Source: Acidobacteriota bacterium
Lineage (GTDB): Bacteria; Acidobacteriota; Terriglobia; Terriglobales; Acidobacteriaceae
DNA: 36,165 nucleotides
Assembly: GCA_021780095.1 (NCBI GenBank)
Contig: JAJXZK010000411.1
Location: forward strand, 1 to 36,165
Reading direction: 5' to 3'
Part shown: piece by piece, positions 7,084 through 16,215 of the stretch
Layout: each line of letters begins with the position of its first letter
Numbering within the stretch: the first letter of the stretch is position 1
Program-made: the position numbers and the translations under genes
Notes under the pieces: model-generated
What the model was told of the DNA's origin: nothing
Database searches by the model: none
Seen by the model: only the letters and a program-made list of their open reading frames with translations

Positions 7084-8325
7084 TTATTCGCAGGTGAGAC
7101 GGGGCACTCGGGCAGCGATGGCGCACAAAATTTCGTAGGGAATGGTTCCAGCCCAGCGGGCATGGTCGTCGGCCGTGATGCGCTGGGTGTTTTGCTCTCC
7201 GAGGATCACGACTTCATCGCCGGCGGCAGCGTCCGGAATTTGCGTGATGTCGGCGACCGTTAAGTCCATCGACAAACGTCCCACGATTGGTGCGGGCACG
7301 CCTTGGATCAGCACATGACCACCGGGGGAGGAGTTAGTGCTGGATAACTTGCGATTCAACCCGTCGGCATAGCCAACGGGTAACAGCGCGAGCCGCATCG
7401 CTGTTGGCGCGACGAAGGTGGCGTTGTAGCCGACAGCGGTTCCCGCCGCCACAGATCGCGTCGAAGTAATTGTAGTTTTCCAGGCGAGGACTGGCTGCAG
7501 ACGTGCCCGCGCTTGTTCGCCTGCGGCGGATCCGGATCCGGAGAATTGAGGGGCGTAGCCGTACAGCGCAATTCCAGCTCGGATGATGGTCTTCGCGCCG
7601 TGTTTTTCGGGGAGAATGTCATGGAATCCATGCTGCTCCGCCAGAAGAGTGGAGGAGTTTCCAGCGTGAATCCATTGCGGATGAAAACCCGCGGCGAAGA
7701 TCTGGTCGATCGCTTTGTGAAAGGTGGCGCGCTGGAGCCGGTTCTGCTCCGCATCCAGCATGTCGGCGGATGCGAAATGGGTATAGGCGCCCGCGAGCCG
7801 CAGCGCTGGCAGTTTCTGCAACGCATCCAGTACCTTCGCCAGTTCAGCCAGGCCTACTCCCTGGCGACTCATGCCGCTGTCAATTTCCAGGTGGATCGGT
7901 ACGGTGCCGAGAGCGAGTTTGTGTTGTTGTGCTGCGTCGGCCAGCCAAAGTAGCTGCTGCTGCTCCCAAACCGTGGGGATCAATTGCGCGTCGATCAGTG
8001 CATCGGCCTCCCCTTGCATCAGGCCTCGCATGACAAGAATTCGTGCGTTCGGAGAAAGGCGGCGAAGCGTCACGCCTTCTTCGACTGAGGTGATGCCAAG
8101 CCACTTCGCGCCCGCCTGAACCAGCCAGGGAGCGCAAGGCGAAAGGCCATGTCCGTAGGCATTCGCTTTGATTACGGCCAACATCTCGGTGGCTGCGGCG
8201 GGTTCGGTGCGGGTGTGGGCCTCGCTGGCGGAGAGCAACGACCGCAGATATTTGAAATTGGCAATGAGTCGCGAGCGGGAAATTTCTACTCTAGTAACTT
8301 GGGATGGATGTATCGTGTCCGACAT
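7084..8325 (-). CDS. alr: Alanine racemase
   Basis: A PLP enzyme converting L- to D-alanine for peptidoglycan precursors in the cytosol. About 413 residues, slightly longer than typical. The cofactor lysine lies in AVIKANAYGHG near the N-terminus, EIDSGMSRQG is conserved, and the C-terminal GRLSMDLTVADI and GDEVVILG segments match the family; the usual tyrosine lies in AVGYNATF. The start is uncertain. The ATG at 8325 lies inside the dnaB 3' end (35-bp overlap), and a TTG at 8337 has GGAG 10 nt upstream and would add four residues. The overlap with dnaB implies co-transcription and possible translational coupling. Confidence 0.95.
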   Translation of the reverse strand: MSDTIHPSQVTRVEISRSRLIANFKYLRSLLSASEAHTRTEPAAATEMLAVIKANAYGHGLSPCAPWLVQAGAKWLGITSVEEGVTLRRLSPNARILVMRGLMQGEADALIDAQLIPTVWEQQQLLWLADAAQQHKLALGTVPIHLEIDSGMSRQGVGLAELAKVLDALQKLPALRLAGAYTHFASADMLDAEQNRLQRATFHKAIDQIFAAGFHPQWIHAGNSSTLLAEQHGFHDILPEKHGAKTIIRAGIALYGYAPQFSGSGSAAGEQARARLQPVLAWKTTITSTRSVAAGTAVGYNATFVAPTAMRLALLPVGYADGLNRKLSSTNSSPGGHVLIQGVPAPIVGRLSMDLTVADITQIPDAAAGDEVVILGEQNTQRITADDHARWAGTIPYEILCAIAARVPRLTCE

Positions 8326-9688
8326 CGGGATTATCAAATCGGGTTAGCTCCGGTATGTACATCAGGTTAACGGTTCCAGTTGGGCCGTTGCGCTGCTTGG
8401 CGATGATGATCTCCGCTCTATTCTTATCTTCGTCCTCCTCGCCATCGCGATTGTAATAGCTTTCCCGATGAATAAAGGCGACCACGTCGGCGTCCTGCTC
8501 GATGGATCCTGATTCCCGAAGATCCGACAGCATGGGCTTTTTGTCGCCGCCGCGTTGCTCGCTGGCTCGGCTCAACTGCGAGAGGGCGATCACTGGCACA
8601 CGCATTTCCTTTGCCAGGGCTTTCAGGCCGCGAGAAATGGTTGACACTTCCTGGGTGCGATTTTCCGGGCGGCGGCCATTGGGACCCCCGCTTCCGGCAC
8701 TCATCAACTGCAGATAGTCAACGACTATCAAGTCGAGTCCGCCTTTTTGCTGCCGCAGGCGCCGAGCTTTGGCACGCATCTCGGCCAGCGAAATGCCCGG
8801 CGTATCATCGATGAACAGCCTGCCTTCCACCAGTCTCTCCAGTCCGCGGACCAGGTTATCGTGGCTATCTCTCCCTAAGAACCCTGTCTGGATTTTTCGT
8901 ATTTCCACCCGCGACTGCGAGGCGAGTAAGCGACGAAGGAGCGCTCCCTTCGACATTTCAAGAGAGAAAATGGCCACCACTTTGCGGTCCAGCAGAGCGG
9001 CATTTTCCGCTATGTTGATTGCCCATGCTGTTTTGCCCATGGAAGGGCGCGCCGCGATGATGATCAGCTCCGACGGCTGCAGCCCACTGGTCATGCGGTC
9101 GAACTCGATGTAATGCGTGGCCACACCTGTAACTTCGCGACCTTCCTTGTAAAGGTTGTCGATGGAGCCGAAGGAATCTTTGACGATCTCTGAAATGCTG
9201 GAAAATCCCTGGGTGATGCCGCGCTCGGAAACCTCCAGCAACGCGGTCTCTGTTGCATTCAACACTTCGAGGGCGTCTTCACTTTGATCGGCGCAGCGTG
9301 CCTGCGCGGTCGAACAGATGCCCATCATCTGTCGCAGAATCGACTTGTCTTTGACGATACGGACGTAATCTTCAATGCTCAGCCGACGCGGAAGGTTCTC
9401 TGTCAGCGAAAAAATGTACGCTCGATTGCCGATCGACTCCAGTTCCTTTTGGCGGTCGAGCTCCTCGCTTAAGGTAATGATGTCGACGGCGCGACTGGCA
9501 TCGATCAGTTCGCCCATGCGGGCATAAATGCGGCGATGCGAGTCCAGCGAGAAGTCGTCTGCAACCAGACGCTCGGCCGCCTCACTGTAGGCAGCGTTGT
9601 CGAGCAGGATGGCGCCCAGAATGGTGCGCTCTGCCTCGACGCTGGCAGGCAGTCCATGTTCCAGCGAGATTTGCGAGAGGGTGGCCAC
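8291..9688 (-). CDS. dnaB: Replicative DNA helicase DnaB
   Basis: The hexameric helicase that unwinds DNA at the replication fork and recruits primase. The 465 residues show the N-terminal domain (about 10-150: PASVEAERTILGAILLD), a linker and the RecA-like C-terminal domain. Walker A is ARPSMGKT (213-220), Walker B is LIVVDYLQLM, and the arginine-finger region is near LSQLSRASEQR. No intein is present. The start is GTG at 9688, with TACACT 8 nt upstream. The 3' end overlaps the alr start. Identification is firm. Confidence 0.97.
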   Translation of the reverse strand: MATLSQISLEHGLPASVEAERTILGAILLDNAAYSEAAERLVADDFSLDSHRRIYARMGELIDASRAVDIITLSEELDRQKELESIGNRAYIFSLTENLPRRLSIEDYVRIVKDKSILRQMMGICSTAQARCADQSEDALEVLNATETALLEVSERGITQGFSSISEIVKDSFGSIDNLYKEGREVTGVATHYIEFDRMTSGLQPSELIIIAARPSMGKTAWAINIAENAALLDRKVVAIFSLEMSKGALLRRLLASQSRVEIRKIQTGFLGRDSHDNLVRGLERLVEGRLFIDDTPGISLAEMRAKARRLRQQKGGLDLIVVDYLQLMSAGSGGPNGRRPENRTQEVSTISRGLKALAKEMRVPVIALSQLSRASEQRGGDKKPMLSDLRESGSIEQDADVVAFIHRESYYNRDGEEDEDKNRAEIIIAKQRNGPTGTVNLMYIPELTRFDNPDVGHDTSIPSY

Positions 9689-9696
9689 TGTCTATG

Positions 9697-9702
9697 AGTG
9701 TA
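9697..9702 (-). promoter_or_regulatory. Probable -10 element of dnaB
   Basis: TACACT on the minus strand, 8 nt before the dnaB GTG start. It belongs to the recurring close-spaced TANNNT pattern seen before many starts in this window. Confidence 0.35.
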
Positions 9703-9865
9703 GCTTTCGCTGGCTCTGACCGGCTCGAACAATCGTTCGTGGATATCCGGGGCCCAAAGTGGAAATTCGCTGCATCGGCAGTATCATATTCGTAGTGCCT
9801 GGCAACAGAGTGATCCGAGAGATTCCCCGATCCATCGGCTCCATTGCGGCACCGGGAGTTTTCGA

Positions 9866-10537
9866 TTGACGACGCAGCGGTTTCCATCTTTTTCCCGGCA
9901 TTTTATTTTGCCCGGCCTGGTCTTTGGAGTCATCCTCGCAACCTGTTCCGTCTCACACGCACAATTGCCGATGGAATCGAACTCGCAGCAATCGGCGGGG
10001 CAGATGGCGCAGCTGGTCGCGGAACTGCAGAAGGTCGCGGACCGCTGGGACGAAGCCGTCTATCAGCACGATCAATATGCGCTGGAACTGGTGCTGGCGC
10101 CACAGTACATCGATATTTCCGACACCGGCAACGTGACCAACAGGGATCAGCAGATTTCCGAAATGATGATGAAGGACGCGCCGCGTTTCCAGTTGTCGCA
10201 GAAGGTGATCAGCGTTCGAATGGTTGGAGATGTGGCGGTGGTAAATGGAACCTATGACCGCTTGTTTCAGGGGAGTAAGCTGAGTCGCACCAAATCGAAG
10301 ACGGAACGCGGAGTTTTCAGCCAGGTCTATTTGCGTGCGCGCAATACCTGGCAGTGCATCAATTCTCAGCGAACGATCATTCAGGAACCCGTGCTGAAGG
10401 GGAAAAAGAAGTCAGCCAAAGACACCACGGAAAAGCCGCTGAACCACGACCTGGGCTTCCATTTCCCCGGGATTCATCATAGCTCCGATTCTGAATCCAG
10501 CTCCGGATCGAGCCCGACCGCACAGCCGCAACAGTAA
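9866..10537 (+). CDS. Secreted NTF2/SnoaL-like (DUF4440-type) protein
   Basis: A 223-residue protein with a signal peptide (hydrophobic stretch about residues 12-28, ending SVSHAQ). Residues about 45-165 look like a single NTF2-like cone domain: WDEAVYQHDQYALELVLAPQY, then DISDTGNVTNRDQQ and VVNGTYDR. The C-terminal 60 residues are basic then Ser/Pro/Gln-rich and probably disordered. Such domains often occur as periplasmic ketosteroid-isomerase-like binding modules, but no catalytic role can be read here. The start is TTG at 9866 with GGGAG about 7 nt upstream; no ATG would preserve the signal peptide. It is divergent from dnaB and convergent with mnmG. Confidence 0.7.
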   Translation: MTTQRFPSFSRHFILPGLVFGVILATCSVSHAQLPMESNSQQSAGQMAQLVAELQKVADRWDEAVYQHDQYALELVLAPQYIDISDTGNVTNRDQQISEMMMKDAPRFQLSQKVISVRMVGDVAVVNGTYDRLFQGSKLSRTKSKTERGVFSQVYLRARNTWQCINSQRTIIQEPVLKGKKKSAKDTTEKPLNHDLGFHFPGIHHSSDSESSSGSSPTAQPQQ

Positions 10538-10557
10538 GGACTGTCTGCTGGCAATTT

Positions 10558-12561
10558 CTATACAGTCGCGGCTGCGGCGTTGCGACCTTGGATTTCGATG
10601 TAGATGTTGATCAGCGACAGGGCGGCCGGCGTCACTCCTGGAATGCGGCTCGCGTGGCCGATGGTTCCCGGGCGAACGCGCAGCAACTTTTCCTGCATCT
10701 CGCGTGACAGGCCGCTGACGGCCATGTAATCGAACCAGGCAGGGATGGCCCGGTGCTCGGCACCCTTCATCCGCTCAATCGACTTTCGCTGCTGGTCAAG
10801 ATAGCCTGCATACTTGATCTCCGTCTCGACCGCCTTCCACTCATTGCGAATATGTGCCGGAACATGGTCTTTCATCATGGCGGTCCGGATCGTCTCCAAA
10901 TGAATCGCGTCTTCACTCGAGGTGGATGCGACCGCTTGTTCCAGATCGGCTGGCAACGTGGCGCGCAGAGATTCGATGGTGACCTCCGGCCGCTTCATTA
11001 GCTGGGCGTAGGTTTGGCCCACAGCGCTGCTCAGCTTGCCTGCGAGTTCCGGCGAGTTCGCGGACAGTCGCTCCAGGTCGGGCTTCTGCGTGGCCAGCAT
11101 TTTTGCGAAAACCTGCATGCGGGCCTGCTTGGTCTGGAATGCGGCCCACGCGTGGTCATCGATCAGGCCGAGCTCGCGGCCGTAAGCAGTCAGCCGGCGA
11201 TCCGCATTGTCGATGCGCAGATGCAGGCGATACTCCGCCCGCGACGTAAACATGCGATAGGGCTCGTTCGTTCCCTTGCTGATCAGATCGTCAATCAGGA
11301 TGCCCGTATAAGCCTCGCTGCGGTCGAGCACGAATGCCGGCTCGCCCTTCACATGCAGCGCTGCATTGATTCCAGCCATCAACCCCTGGCACGCGGCTTC
11401 CTCATATCCCGAGGTGCCATTGATCTGCCCGGCGAGATAGAGACCGACAATGCTCTTCACCGCCAGCGCATGGTCGAGTTCTGTTGCGTCGATGGCGTCG
11501 TACTCAATCGCATAGCCAGGTCGCAGCATCTCTGCATTTTCAAGACCCGGGATGGAACGCAGCACGGCGGCCTGCACATCCATCGGCAGGGAAGTGGACA
11601 TGCCGTTGATGTACACCTCATGCGTGTGCAGCCCTTCCGGCTCCAGAAAAAGCTGATGCTGCAACTTTTCTGGAAAGCGGACGACCTTATCTTCAATCGA
11701 AGGGCAATAGCGCGGCCCGGTCGCCTGAATTTGCCCGGAGTACATGGGCGAGCGATGCACGTTCTCGCGAATAATCGCGAGTGTTTCCGGCGTGGTGAAG
11801 GCGATGTGGCAACTGATCTGACGCTGGGTAATCGCTTCGGTCCGAAAACTGAACGGGGTTGGTTCGGCATCGCCGGGTTGCTCGTCGAACTTTGACCAAT
11901 CGATGGTTCGACCATCGATGCGCGGCGGCGTGCCCGTCTTGAGGCGGCAATTGCGCAGGCCCAACCGCTTTAAGGATTCGCCCAGCAGCACGGCGGCCGG
12001 CTCACCGCTGCGTCCCGCTGGATAATGCTCCTCGCCGCAGTGGATCAGACCGTTCAAAAATGTTCCGGTGGTGATGACCGTCGCGCCTGCATACACGATG
12101 CGACCGTCGCGCAGCTTCACGCCGCGCACAATGCGATGCGGCGCACCAGTTCCGGCGTCGGGCAGTTCTTCCAGCACCACATCGACCACTTCCGCCTGCT
12201 TGATGTAGAGATTCGGTTGCGACTCCAGAACTTCGCGCATTTTCACGCGATATTGTTGCTTGTCGCACTGGGCTCTCGGCGACCAGACGGCAGGCCCCCG
12301 GGAAGTATTCAGCAAGCGAAATTGAATGCCGACTGCGTCCGTGACCTCGCCCATCACCCCGCCCAGGGCGTCGACTTCGCGTACCAGGTGACCCTTGGCT
12401 ATTCCACCCACCGCCGGGTTGCAGGACATTTGCGCGATCAGGTCCAGGTTCAATGCAAACAGCGCCGTTCGCAGGCCCATGCGGGCGCCCGCCATCGCCG
12501 CTTCGCAGCCTGCATGGCCGGCTCCCACGATGACCAGATCGTATTGTTCCGTAAAGGTCAT
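10558..12561 (-). CDS. mnmG: tRNA uridine-5-carboxymethylaminomethyl modification enzyme, FAD subunit
   Basis: MnmG (GidA), which with MnmE installs the carboxymethylaminomethyl group on wobble uridine-34 of certain tRNAs, using FAD and methylene-tetrahydrofolate. The 667 residues are close to family length. The N-terminal FAD motif ([11 protein letters not shown]), the [21 protein letters not shown] region (with its cysteine in MSCNPAVGG), [11 protein letters not shown] and the C-terminal YxGYxxxQ-type region ([10 protein letters not shown]) are all present. The start at 12561 has TACAAT 9 nt upstream. No mnmE is in the window. It is divergent from the DUF2461 gene. Identification is firm. 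Confidence 0.97.
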   Translation of the reverse strand: MTFTEQYDLVIVGAGHAGCEAAMAGARMGLRTALFALNLDLIAQMSCNPAVGGIAKGHLVREVDALGGVMGEVTDAVGIQFRLLNTSRGPAVWSPRAQCDKQQYRVKMREVLESQPNLYIKQAEVVDVVLEELPDAGTGAPHRIVRGVKLRDGRIVYAGATVITTGTFLNGLIHCGEEHYPAGRSGEPAAVLLGESLKRLGLRNCRLKTGTPPRIDGRTIDWSKFDEQPGDAEPTPFSFRTEAITQRQISCHIAFTTPETLAIIRENVHRSPMYSGQIQATGPRYCPSIEDKVVRFPEKLQHQLFLEPEGLHTHEVYINGMSTSLPMDVQAAVLRSIPGLENAEMLRPGYAIEYDAIDATELDHALAVKSIVGLYLAGQINGTSGYEEAACQGLMAGINAALHVKGEPAFVLDRSEAYTGILIDDLISKGTNEPYRMFTSRAEYRLHLRIDNADRRLTAYGRELGLIDDHAWAAFQTKQARMQVFAKMLATQKPDLERLSANSPELAGKLSSAVGQTYAQLMKRPEVTIESLRATLPADLEQAVASTSSEDAIHLETIRTAMMKDHVPAHIRNEWKAVETEIKYAGYLDQQRKSIERMKGAEHRAIPAWFDYMAVSGLSREMQEKLLRVRPGTIGHASRIPGVTPAALSLINIYIEIQGRNAAAATV

Positions 12562-12570
12562 AGAGCCTTG

Positions 12571-12576
12571 ATTGTA
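12571..12576 (-). promoter_or_regulatory. Probable -10 element of mnmG
   Basis: TACAAT on the minus strand, 9 nt before the mnmG ATG at 12561, in the short divergent region with the DUF2461 gene. Confidence 0.35.
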
Positions 12577-12623
12577 TCAATCTGGACCCCATTCCCCGTG
12601 ATACCTGGACTCTTCCGATTCTT

Positions 12624-12629
12624 TACAAT
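12624..12629 (+). promoter_or_regulatory. Probable -10 element of the DUF2461 gene
   Basis: TACAAT ends 6 nt before the ATG at 12636, so transcription would begin at or near the ATG. The divergent region between mnmG and this gene is only 74 bp and carries one such element on each strand. Confidence 0.4.
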
Positions 12630-12635
12630 CGACCT

Positions 12636-13343
12636 ATGCCGACGCACTTTTATCCTCAGGCCATTCAGTTTTTGCGCGGTCTGGCGCGCAACAATCGTCG
12701 TGACTGGTTCGACGCTCGCAAGCAAGTGTATGAAGCAGAATTGAAAGCGCCGCTGCTGGCGCTGATTGAAGAAATCAATGGCGAATTCATGGATTTTGCG
12801 CCCGAACACATTCGACCGCCGCAGAAGTGCATGTTCCGCATCTACCGCGACACACGATTCTCACCCGACAAAACGCCTTACAAAAAACACATCTCCGCCT
12901 GGTGGGCGCGGCAGGGATTGGAGAAGAAATCTGGCGGAGGCTTTTACTTTCATATTTCAGGAAAAGAATTGGTGATTGCCGCGGGGGTCTATATGCCGGA
13001 ACGAGAGCAATTGCTCGCCATTCGCAATCACCTGATGGAGCACCACGAAGAATTTCGGCGCCTGTCGAAGGCGCGCAGCCTGACGCGATGGATGTCAGAC
13101 TTTGATGGGCTGCGCCTGAGCCGACCGCCGAAGGGGTTTCCTAAAGATCATCCGGCCATGGACCTGATCGCATGCCGTCAATGGGGAGTGTCGACAACTC
13201 TTCCCGCGGAAACAGCGCTGAAGCCAACATTACGCAAGGAGATTGTCTCGCGCTTCCGTGCCGCCGCGCCGCTGATCGAGTTCCTGAATCGGCCACTGAC
13301 CGCGCAGTCCGCCAGGCCATCCCACCGTATCGATTTCTTCTGA
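12636..13343 (+). CDS. DUF2461 family protein (TIGR02453-like)
   Basis: A 235-residue protein whose sequence matches DUF2461 throughout: FLRGLARNNRRDWFDARKQVYE near the N-terminus, then MFRIYRDTRFSPDKTPYKKH, then a GGGFYFHIS strand and late GFPKDHPAMD. There is no signal peptide and no membrane segment. The family is widespread in bacteria and its function is not established; no catalytic motif can be proposed. The start at 12636 is supported by TACAAT 6 nt upstream. It is divergent from mnmG, with no evident operon partner downstream. Confidence 0.85.
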   Translation: MPTHFYPQAIQFLRGLARNNRRDWFDARKQVYEAELKAPLLALIEEINGEFMDFAPEHIRPPQKCMFRIYRDTRFSPDKTPYKKHISAWWARQGLEKKSGGGFYFHISGKELVIAAGVYMPEREQLLAIRNHLMEHHEEFRRLSKARSLTRWMSDFDGLRLSRPPKGFPKDHPAMDLIACRQWGVSTTLPAETALKPTLRKEIVSRFRAAAPLIEFLNRPLTAQSARPSHRIDFF

Positions 13344-13491
13344 TCTTCGCCACTGCGGGCGGCGGCCTTTCTTCCAGGGGGGTGCCGGAAGGGGTTCCCA
13401 TGGTGGAAATTTTTGCCGCAACTCCTTTCTTTGGCGTGCAATGAAGGACACGCAACTTTTCCTTTGAAGCAACGTTCTTAACCGTAGAGGA

Positions 13492-13518
13492 ATTCAGACA
13501 GCCCAGGAAGGCCTGAAT
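13492..13518 (+). promoter_or_regulatory. Possible 5'UTR hairpin before the Gly-rich protein gene
   Basis: A perfect 6-bp inverted repeat (ATTCAG at 13492-13497, CTGAAT at 13513-13518), with near-complementary purine/pyrimidine flanks (AGAGGA against TCCCCT). It lies about 55 nt before the ATG at 13571. It could be a leader structure or a remnant terminator. Function is not shown. Confidence 0.25.
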
Positions 13519-13570
13519 CCCCTCCGCAGCGAAGTGCGACTGCTACAGGGTTTCGATGAGGAGGTTGAAC

Positions 13571-14278
13571 ATGCGATATTTACGGTACATCGCTTTACTC
13601 GGGGTTCTTCTGATTCCCGCTAGCTATGCACGCGCCCAGGTGTCCTTCGGAGTGAGCGTCGGCGGACCTGTCTACGGCGGCGATTACGATGATGGCGGCT
13701 ATTATGCGCAGCCAGTTTGTTCCTATGGGTACTACAACTACTATCCCTATGCTTGCGCACCCTATGGATATTACGGCCCACAATGGTTCAATAGCGGCGT
13801 CTTCCTGGGAATTGGTCCCTGGTACGGTTGGGGTTGGGGCCGGGAGGGCGGATACTGGGGCCACTATTGGGGTGGCGGGGACGACTGGGGTCGCGGTGGC
13901 TGGGGCCGTGGTGGCGACGACTGGCGTGGCGGCTATGGGCGTGGCGGCTATGAGCGCGGCGGCTATGGGCGCGGCGGCTATGGGCGCGGCGGCTATGGCG
14001 GACGCGGCGGAGGCGGATACGGACATGGCGGTGGCAGGGTTTATGCCGGTCGCGGTGGCGGCGGCTTCCATGGTGGCGGCGGTGGCGGCTTCCACGGTGG
14101 CGGATTCCGCGGTGGTGGTGGCGGATTCCACGGTGGTGGTGGCGGACATGGTGGCGGTGGTGGATTCCACGGTAGCGGTGGTGGAGGATTCCATGGTGGC
14201 GGCGGTGGGCATGGAGGCGGCGGAGGCGGTTTCCACGGTGGCGGCGGTGGACATGGTGGTGGTGGCGGGCATCGGTAG
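13571..14278 (+). CDS. Secreted Gly/His/Tyr-rich low-complexity protein
   Basis: About 235 residues. A signal peptide (hydrophobic ALLGVLLIPASYARA) is followed by a Tyr/Gly-rich stretch with two cysteines, a Trp/Gly section (GPWYGWGWG), a run of GGYGRGGY repeats and a long C-terminal run of GGGFHGGGGG and GGHGGGG units. The start at 13571 is chosen over 13556 because GAGGAGG lies about 6 nt upstream. No enzymatic domain is visible. Similar Gly-rich secreted proteins are common in acidobacteria and may be surface or matrix proteins; the histidines could bind metal, which is inference. The repeats make replication slippage likely. Opposite-strand frames here are repeat artefacts. Confidence 0.75.
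   Translation: MRYLRYIALLGVLLIPASYARAQVSFGVSVGGPVYGGDYDDGGYYAQPVCSYGYYNYYPYACAPYGYYGPQWFNSGVFLGIGPWYGWGWGREGGYWGHYWGGGDDWGRGGWGRGGDDWRGGYGRGGYERGGYGRGGYGRGGYGGRGGGGYGHGGGRVYAGRGGGGFHGGGGGGFHGGGFRGGGGGFHGGGGGHGGGGGFHGSGGGGFHGGGGGHGGGGGGFHGGGGGHGGGGGHR
13915..14275 (+). repeat. Gly-rich coding tandem repeats
   Basis: Short imperfect repeats of GGN-rich codons. First come units reading GGYGRG or GGYERG (about 13930-14010), then units reading GGGFHGG and GGHGG (about 14055-14275). They are in frame and encode the low-complexity tail of the secreted protein. Confidence 0.85.
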
Positions 14279-14452
14279 TCCGCAAAACTTCTGAACCTTG
14301 GTTTGCTCTTCAATTTGGCGGCTGTCAGCACATCGCTGGCGGCCGCTTCGTTTTGAAGAAGGCTTTTGCGGCGATCCGAGCTTCCCATCACCCAGGAAGT
14401 GGCGAGTCTCTCGGGGATTTGAGCGCGGTCTGGCGTGGCCAATGCAAAATCG

Positions 14453-14458
14453 TATAAT
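14453..14458 (+). promoter_or_regulatory. Probable -10 element of purE
   Basis: A perfect TATAAT ending 6 nt before the ATG at 14465, consistent with a leaderless purE-purK transcript. No good -35 was found. Confidence 0.5.
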
Positions 14459-14464
14459 CAGCGG

Positions 14465-14971
14465 ATGATGCGAGCTCCGCTGGTCGGCGTGGTCATGGGT
14501 AGCCGAAGCGATTACGAAATCCTTCAGCCTGCCATTGAAATTCTGCAGGAATTTTCCGTACCCCACGAGGCCCGTATCGTGTCGGCGCATCGCACGCCGG
14601 ATTGGCTCTTTGAGTATGCCGCGACCGCAGAACAGCGTGGGCTTCGGGTGCTGATTGCGGGTGCAGGCGGCGCCGCTCACCTGCCTGGAATGCTGGCGGC
14701 CAAGACGCATCTTCCGGTGCTGGGAGTGCCGATTCCGGCGACCATGCTGGCGGGTGTCGATTCACTTCTTTCCATCGTACAAATGCCCAAGGGAGTTCCT
14801 GTCGGCACGCTTGCCATCGGGAAGCCGGGAGCTGCGAATGCGGCCTTGCTGGCGACTTCCATCCTGGCCCTGGAGGATCGAGCCTTGCGCGATCGCTTGT
14901 GTGCCTGGCGCGAATCGCGCAAGCAGGAAGTGCTGGCCCAAAGGCTTCCGTTGTCGGAGCCAAGCGCCTGA
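14465..14971 (+). CDS. purE: N5-carboxyaminoimidazole ribonucleotide mutase, class I
   Basis: PurE moves the carboxyl group of N5-CAIR to C4, giving CAIR, in de novo purine synthesis in the cytosol. The 168 residues carry GSRSD at the start, SAHRTP in the middle (the family's catalytic His region), then [16 protein letters not shown] and LPVLGVP. The start at 14465 (or the adjacent ATG at 14468) is supported by TATAAT 6 nt upstream. A longer reading from 14435 would span that promoter and is rejected. The stop overlaps the purK start (TGATG), so the two are translationally coupled. Identification is firm. Confidence 0.97.
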   Translation: MMRAPLVGVVMGSRSDYEILQPAIEILQEFSVPHEARIVSAHRTPDWLFEYAATAEQRGLRVLIAGAGGAAHLPGMLAAKTHLPVLGVPIPATMLAGVDSLLSIVQMPKGVPVGTLAIGKPGAANAALLATSILALEDRALRDRLCAWRESRKQEVLAQRLPLSEPSA

Positions 14972-16134
14972 TGCAGACGCAACAAGTGATTCTTCCCGGA
15001 TCGACGATCGGCATCCTCGGTGGCGGCCAGCTGGGCCGGATGATGGCGATGGCGGCACGTTCCCTGGGCTATCGCATCCAGGTGCTCGATCCCGATCCCT
15101 CTTGTCCCGCCCGCTTCGTTGTTGACGCCTGCTTTGAGGCAGGCTGGAACGATGCCCGCGCAGCTGGGGACCTTGCCCGCGGCTGCGACGTCGTCACTCT
15201 CGAGATCGAACAGATTTCTGTGCCCGCGCTTGAGGCCGCGGAGCGTCATGCGCCGGTTCGCCCGGGTTCTGCGATGCTGGCAATTATTCAGGACCGCATT
15301 TTGCAAAAAGAATGGCTGGTGGAGCACGGGCTGCCCGTCGGAGACTATCGCGCCGTCTACGATCTTGTTGGATTTTACGCGGCGGTGAACGAGCTGGGCG
15401 GCCGCTGCTTTGTGAAGAGCGCCCATGGAGGGTATGACGGCCGCAGTCAGGAGAAATTGGGTTTTTCGCAGCCCGCAGACGCTGCGGCGATTGAAGCGGC
15501 ATGGAAATCTCTGGGGCAGCGGCCCTTGGTGGTGGAGCAAGCCGTCGAGCTTGCCATGGAAGTTTCGGTGATGGTGGCGCGTTCGCCTCGTGGAGAAATG
15601 AAGGCGTATCCTGCGGCCGTCAACCACCATCATCAGCAGATCCTTGTCTGGAGCGCGATTCCGGCGAATATTTCCGCTGGGATCGCAGCCCGCGCGCAAG
15701 AGCTGGCGCTGTCGATTGCCGAGCAGTTCGAACTGGAAGGGCTGTTGGCGGTGGAGATGTTTATCAGCCAGGGCGGCCAGTTGTTGGTGAATGAGCTGGC
15801 TCCGCGCCCGCATAACAGCTATCACTCCAGCGAGCGAGCCTGCGTCACTAGCCAGTTTGAGCAGGCCATTCGCGCTGTCTGCAATCTTCCGTTGGGAGAT
15901 GTGGATGTGGTCCAACCGGCTGCCATCGTGAACCTGCTGGGGGATATATGGCTGAATGCGAATGCGGAGACCGGCCCGCGTTTCGATCTGGCCCTGGCGG
16001 TTCCTGGGGTGCGATTGCATCTCTATGAAAAGCATGTTCCGCGCGCAGGTCGCAAAATGGGCCATTTATCCGCTGTCGGAAAAACTGCGGAAGAGGCCGT
16101 GCAACATGTTCTGGATGCAAAGAGCAAATTGTAA
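14971..16134 (+). CDS. purK: N5-carboxyaminoimidazole ribonucleotide synthase
   Basis: The ATP-grasp enzyme that makes N5-CAIR from AIR, ATP and bicarbonate, supplying PurE. About 387 residues. The N-terminal nucleotide-fold motif is IGILGGGQLGRMM. The central ATP-grasp region is FVKSAHGGYDGRSQ and VVEQAV, and the metal/substrate segment is LVNELAPRPHNSYHSSERACVTSQFEQ. The start at 14971 overlaps the purE stop by one base. A bidirectional terminator follows about 30 bp after the stop. Identification is firm. Confidence 0.97.
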   Translation: MQTQQVILPGSTIGILGGGQLGRMMAMAARSLGYRIQVLDPDPSCPARFVVDACFEAGWNDARAAGDLARGCDVVTLEIEQISVPALEAAERHAPVRPGSAMLAIIQDRILQKEWLVEHGLPVGDYRAVYDLVGFYAAVNELGGRCFVKSAHGGYDGRSQEKLGFSQPADAAAIEAAWKSLGQRPLVVEQAVELAMEVSVMVARSPRGEMKAYPAAVNHHHQQILVWSAIPANISAGIAARAQELALSIAEQFELEGLLAVEMFISQGGQLLVNELAPRPHNSYHSSERACVTSQFEQAIRAVCNLPLGDVDVVQPAAIVNLLGDIWLNANAETGPRFDLALAVPGVRLHLYEKHVPRAGRKMGHLSAVGKTAEEAVQHVLDAKSKL

Positions 16135-16165
16135 CTGCCATTGTGACAGTATCGTTGAGTGAAAG

Positions 16166-16193
16166 AAAAGGCAGACCCAAGGGTCTGCCTTTT
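16166..16193. terminator. Bidirectional Rho-independent terminator between purK and the E2 gene
   Basis: A perfect 13-bp inverted repeat (16166-16178 with 16181-16193, GC-rich core GGCAGACCC) with a two-base centre, an A-run on the left and a T-run on the right. It therefore has a U-tract in both directions and sits between the convergent purK and E2 genes, serving both. Confidence 0.92.
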
Positions 16194-16215
16194 TAGTACG
16201 GAGAGAGGAATTCGC

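Noticed and set aside
7160..12744. Many 60-290 codon frames opposite alr, dnaB and mnmG
   Set aside because: All are shadows of well-identified genes, with no start signals or domain similarity.
13595..14710. Long minus-strand Ala/Thr-rich frame opposite the Gly-rich gene
   Set aside because: A composition artefact of the GGN repeats; no start signal, and it crosses the purE promoter.
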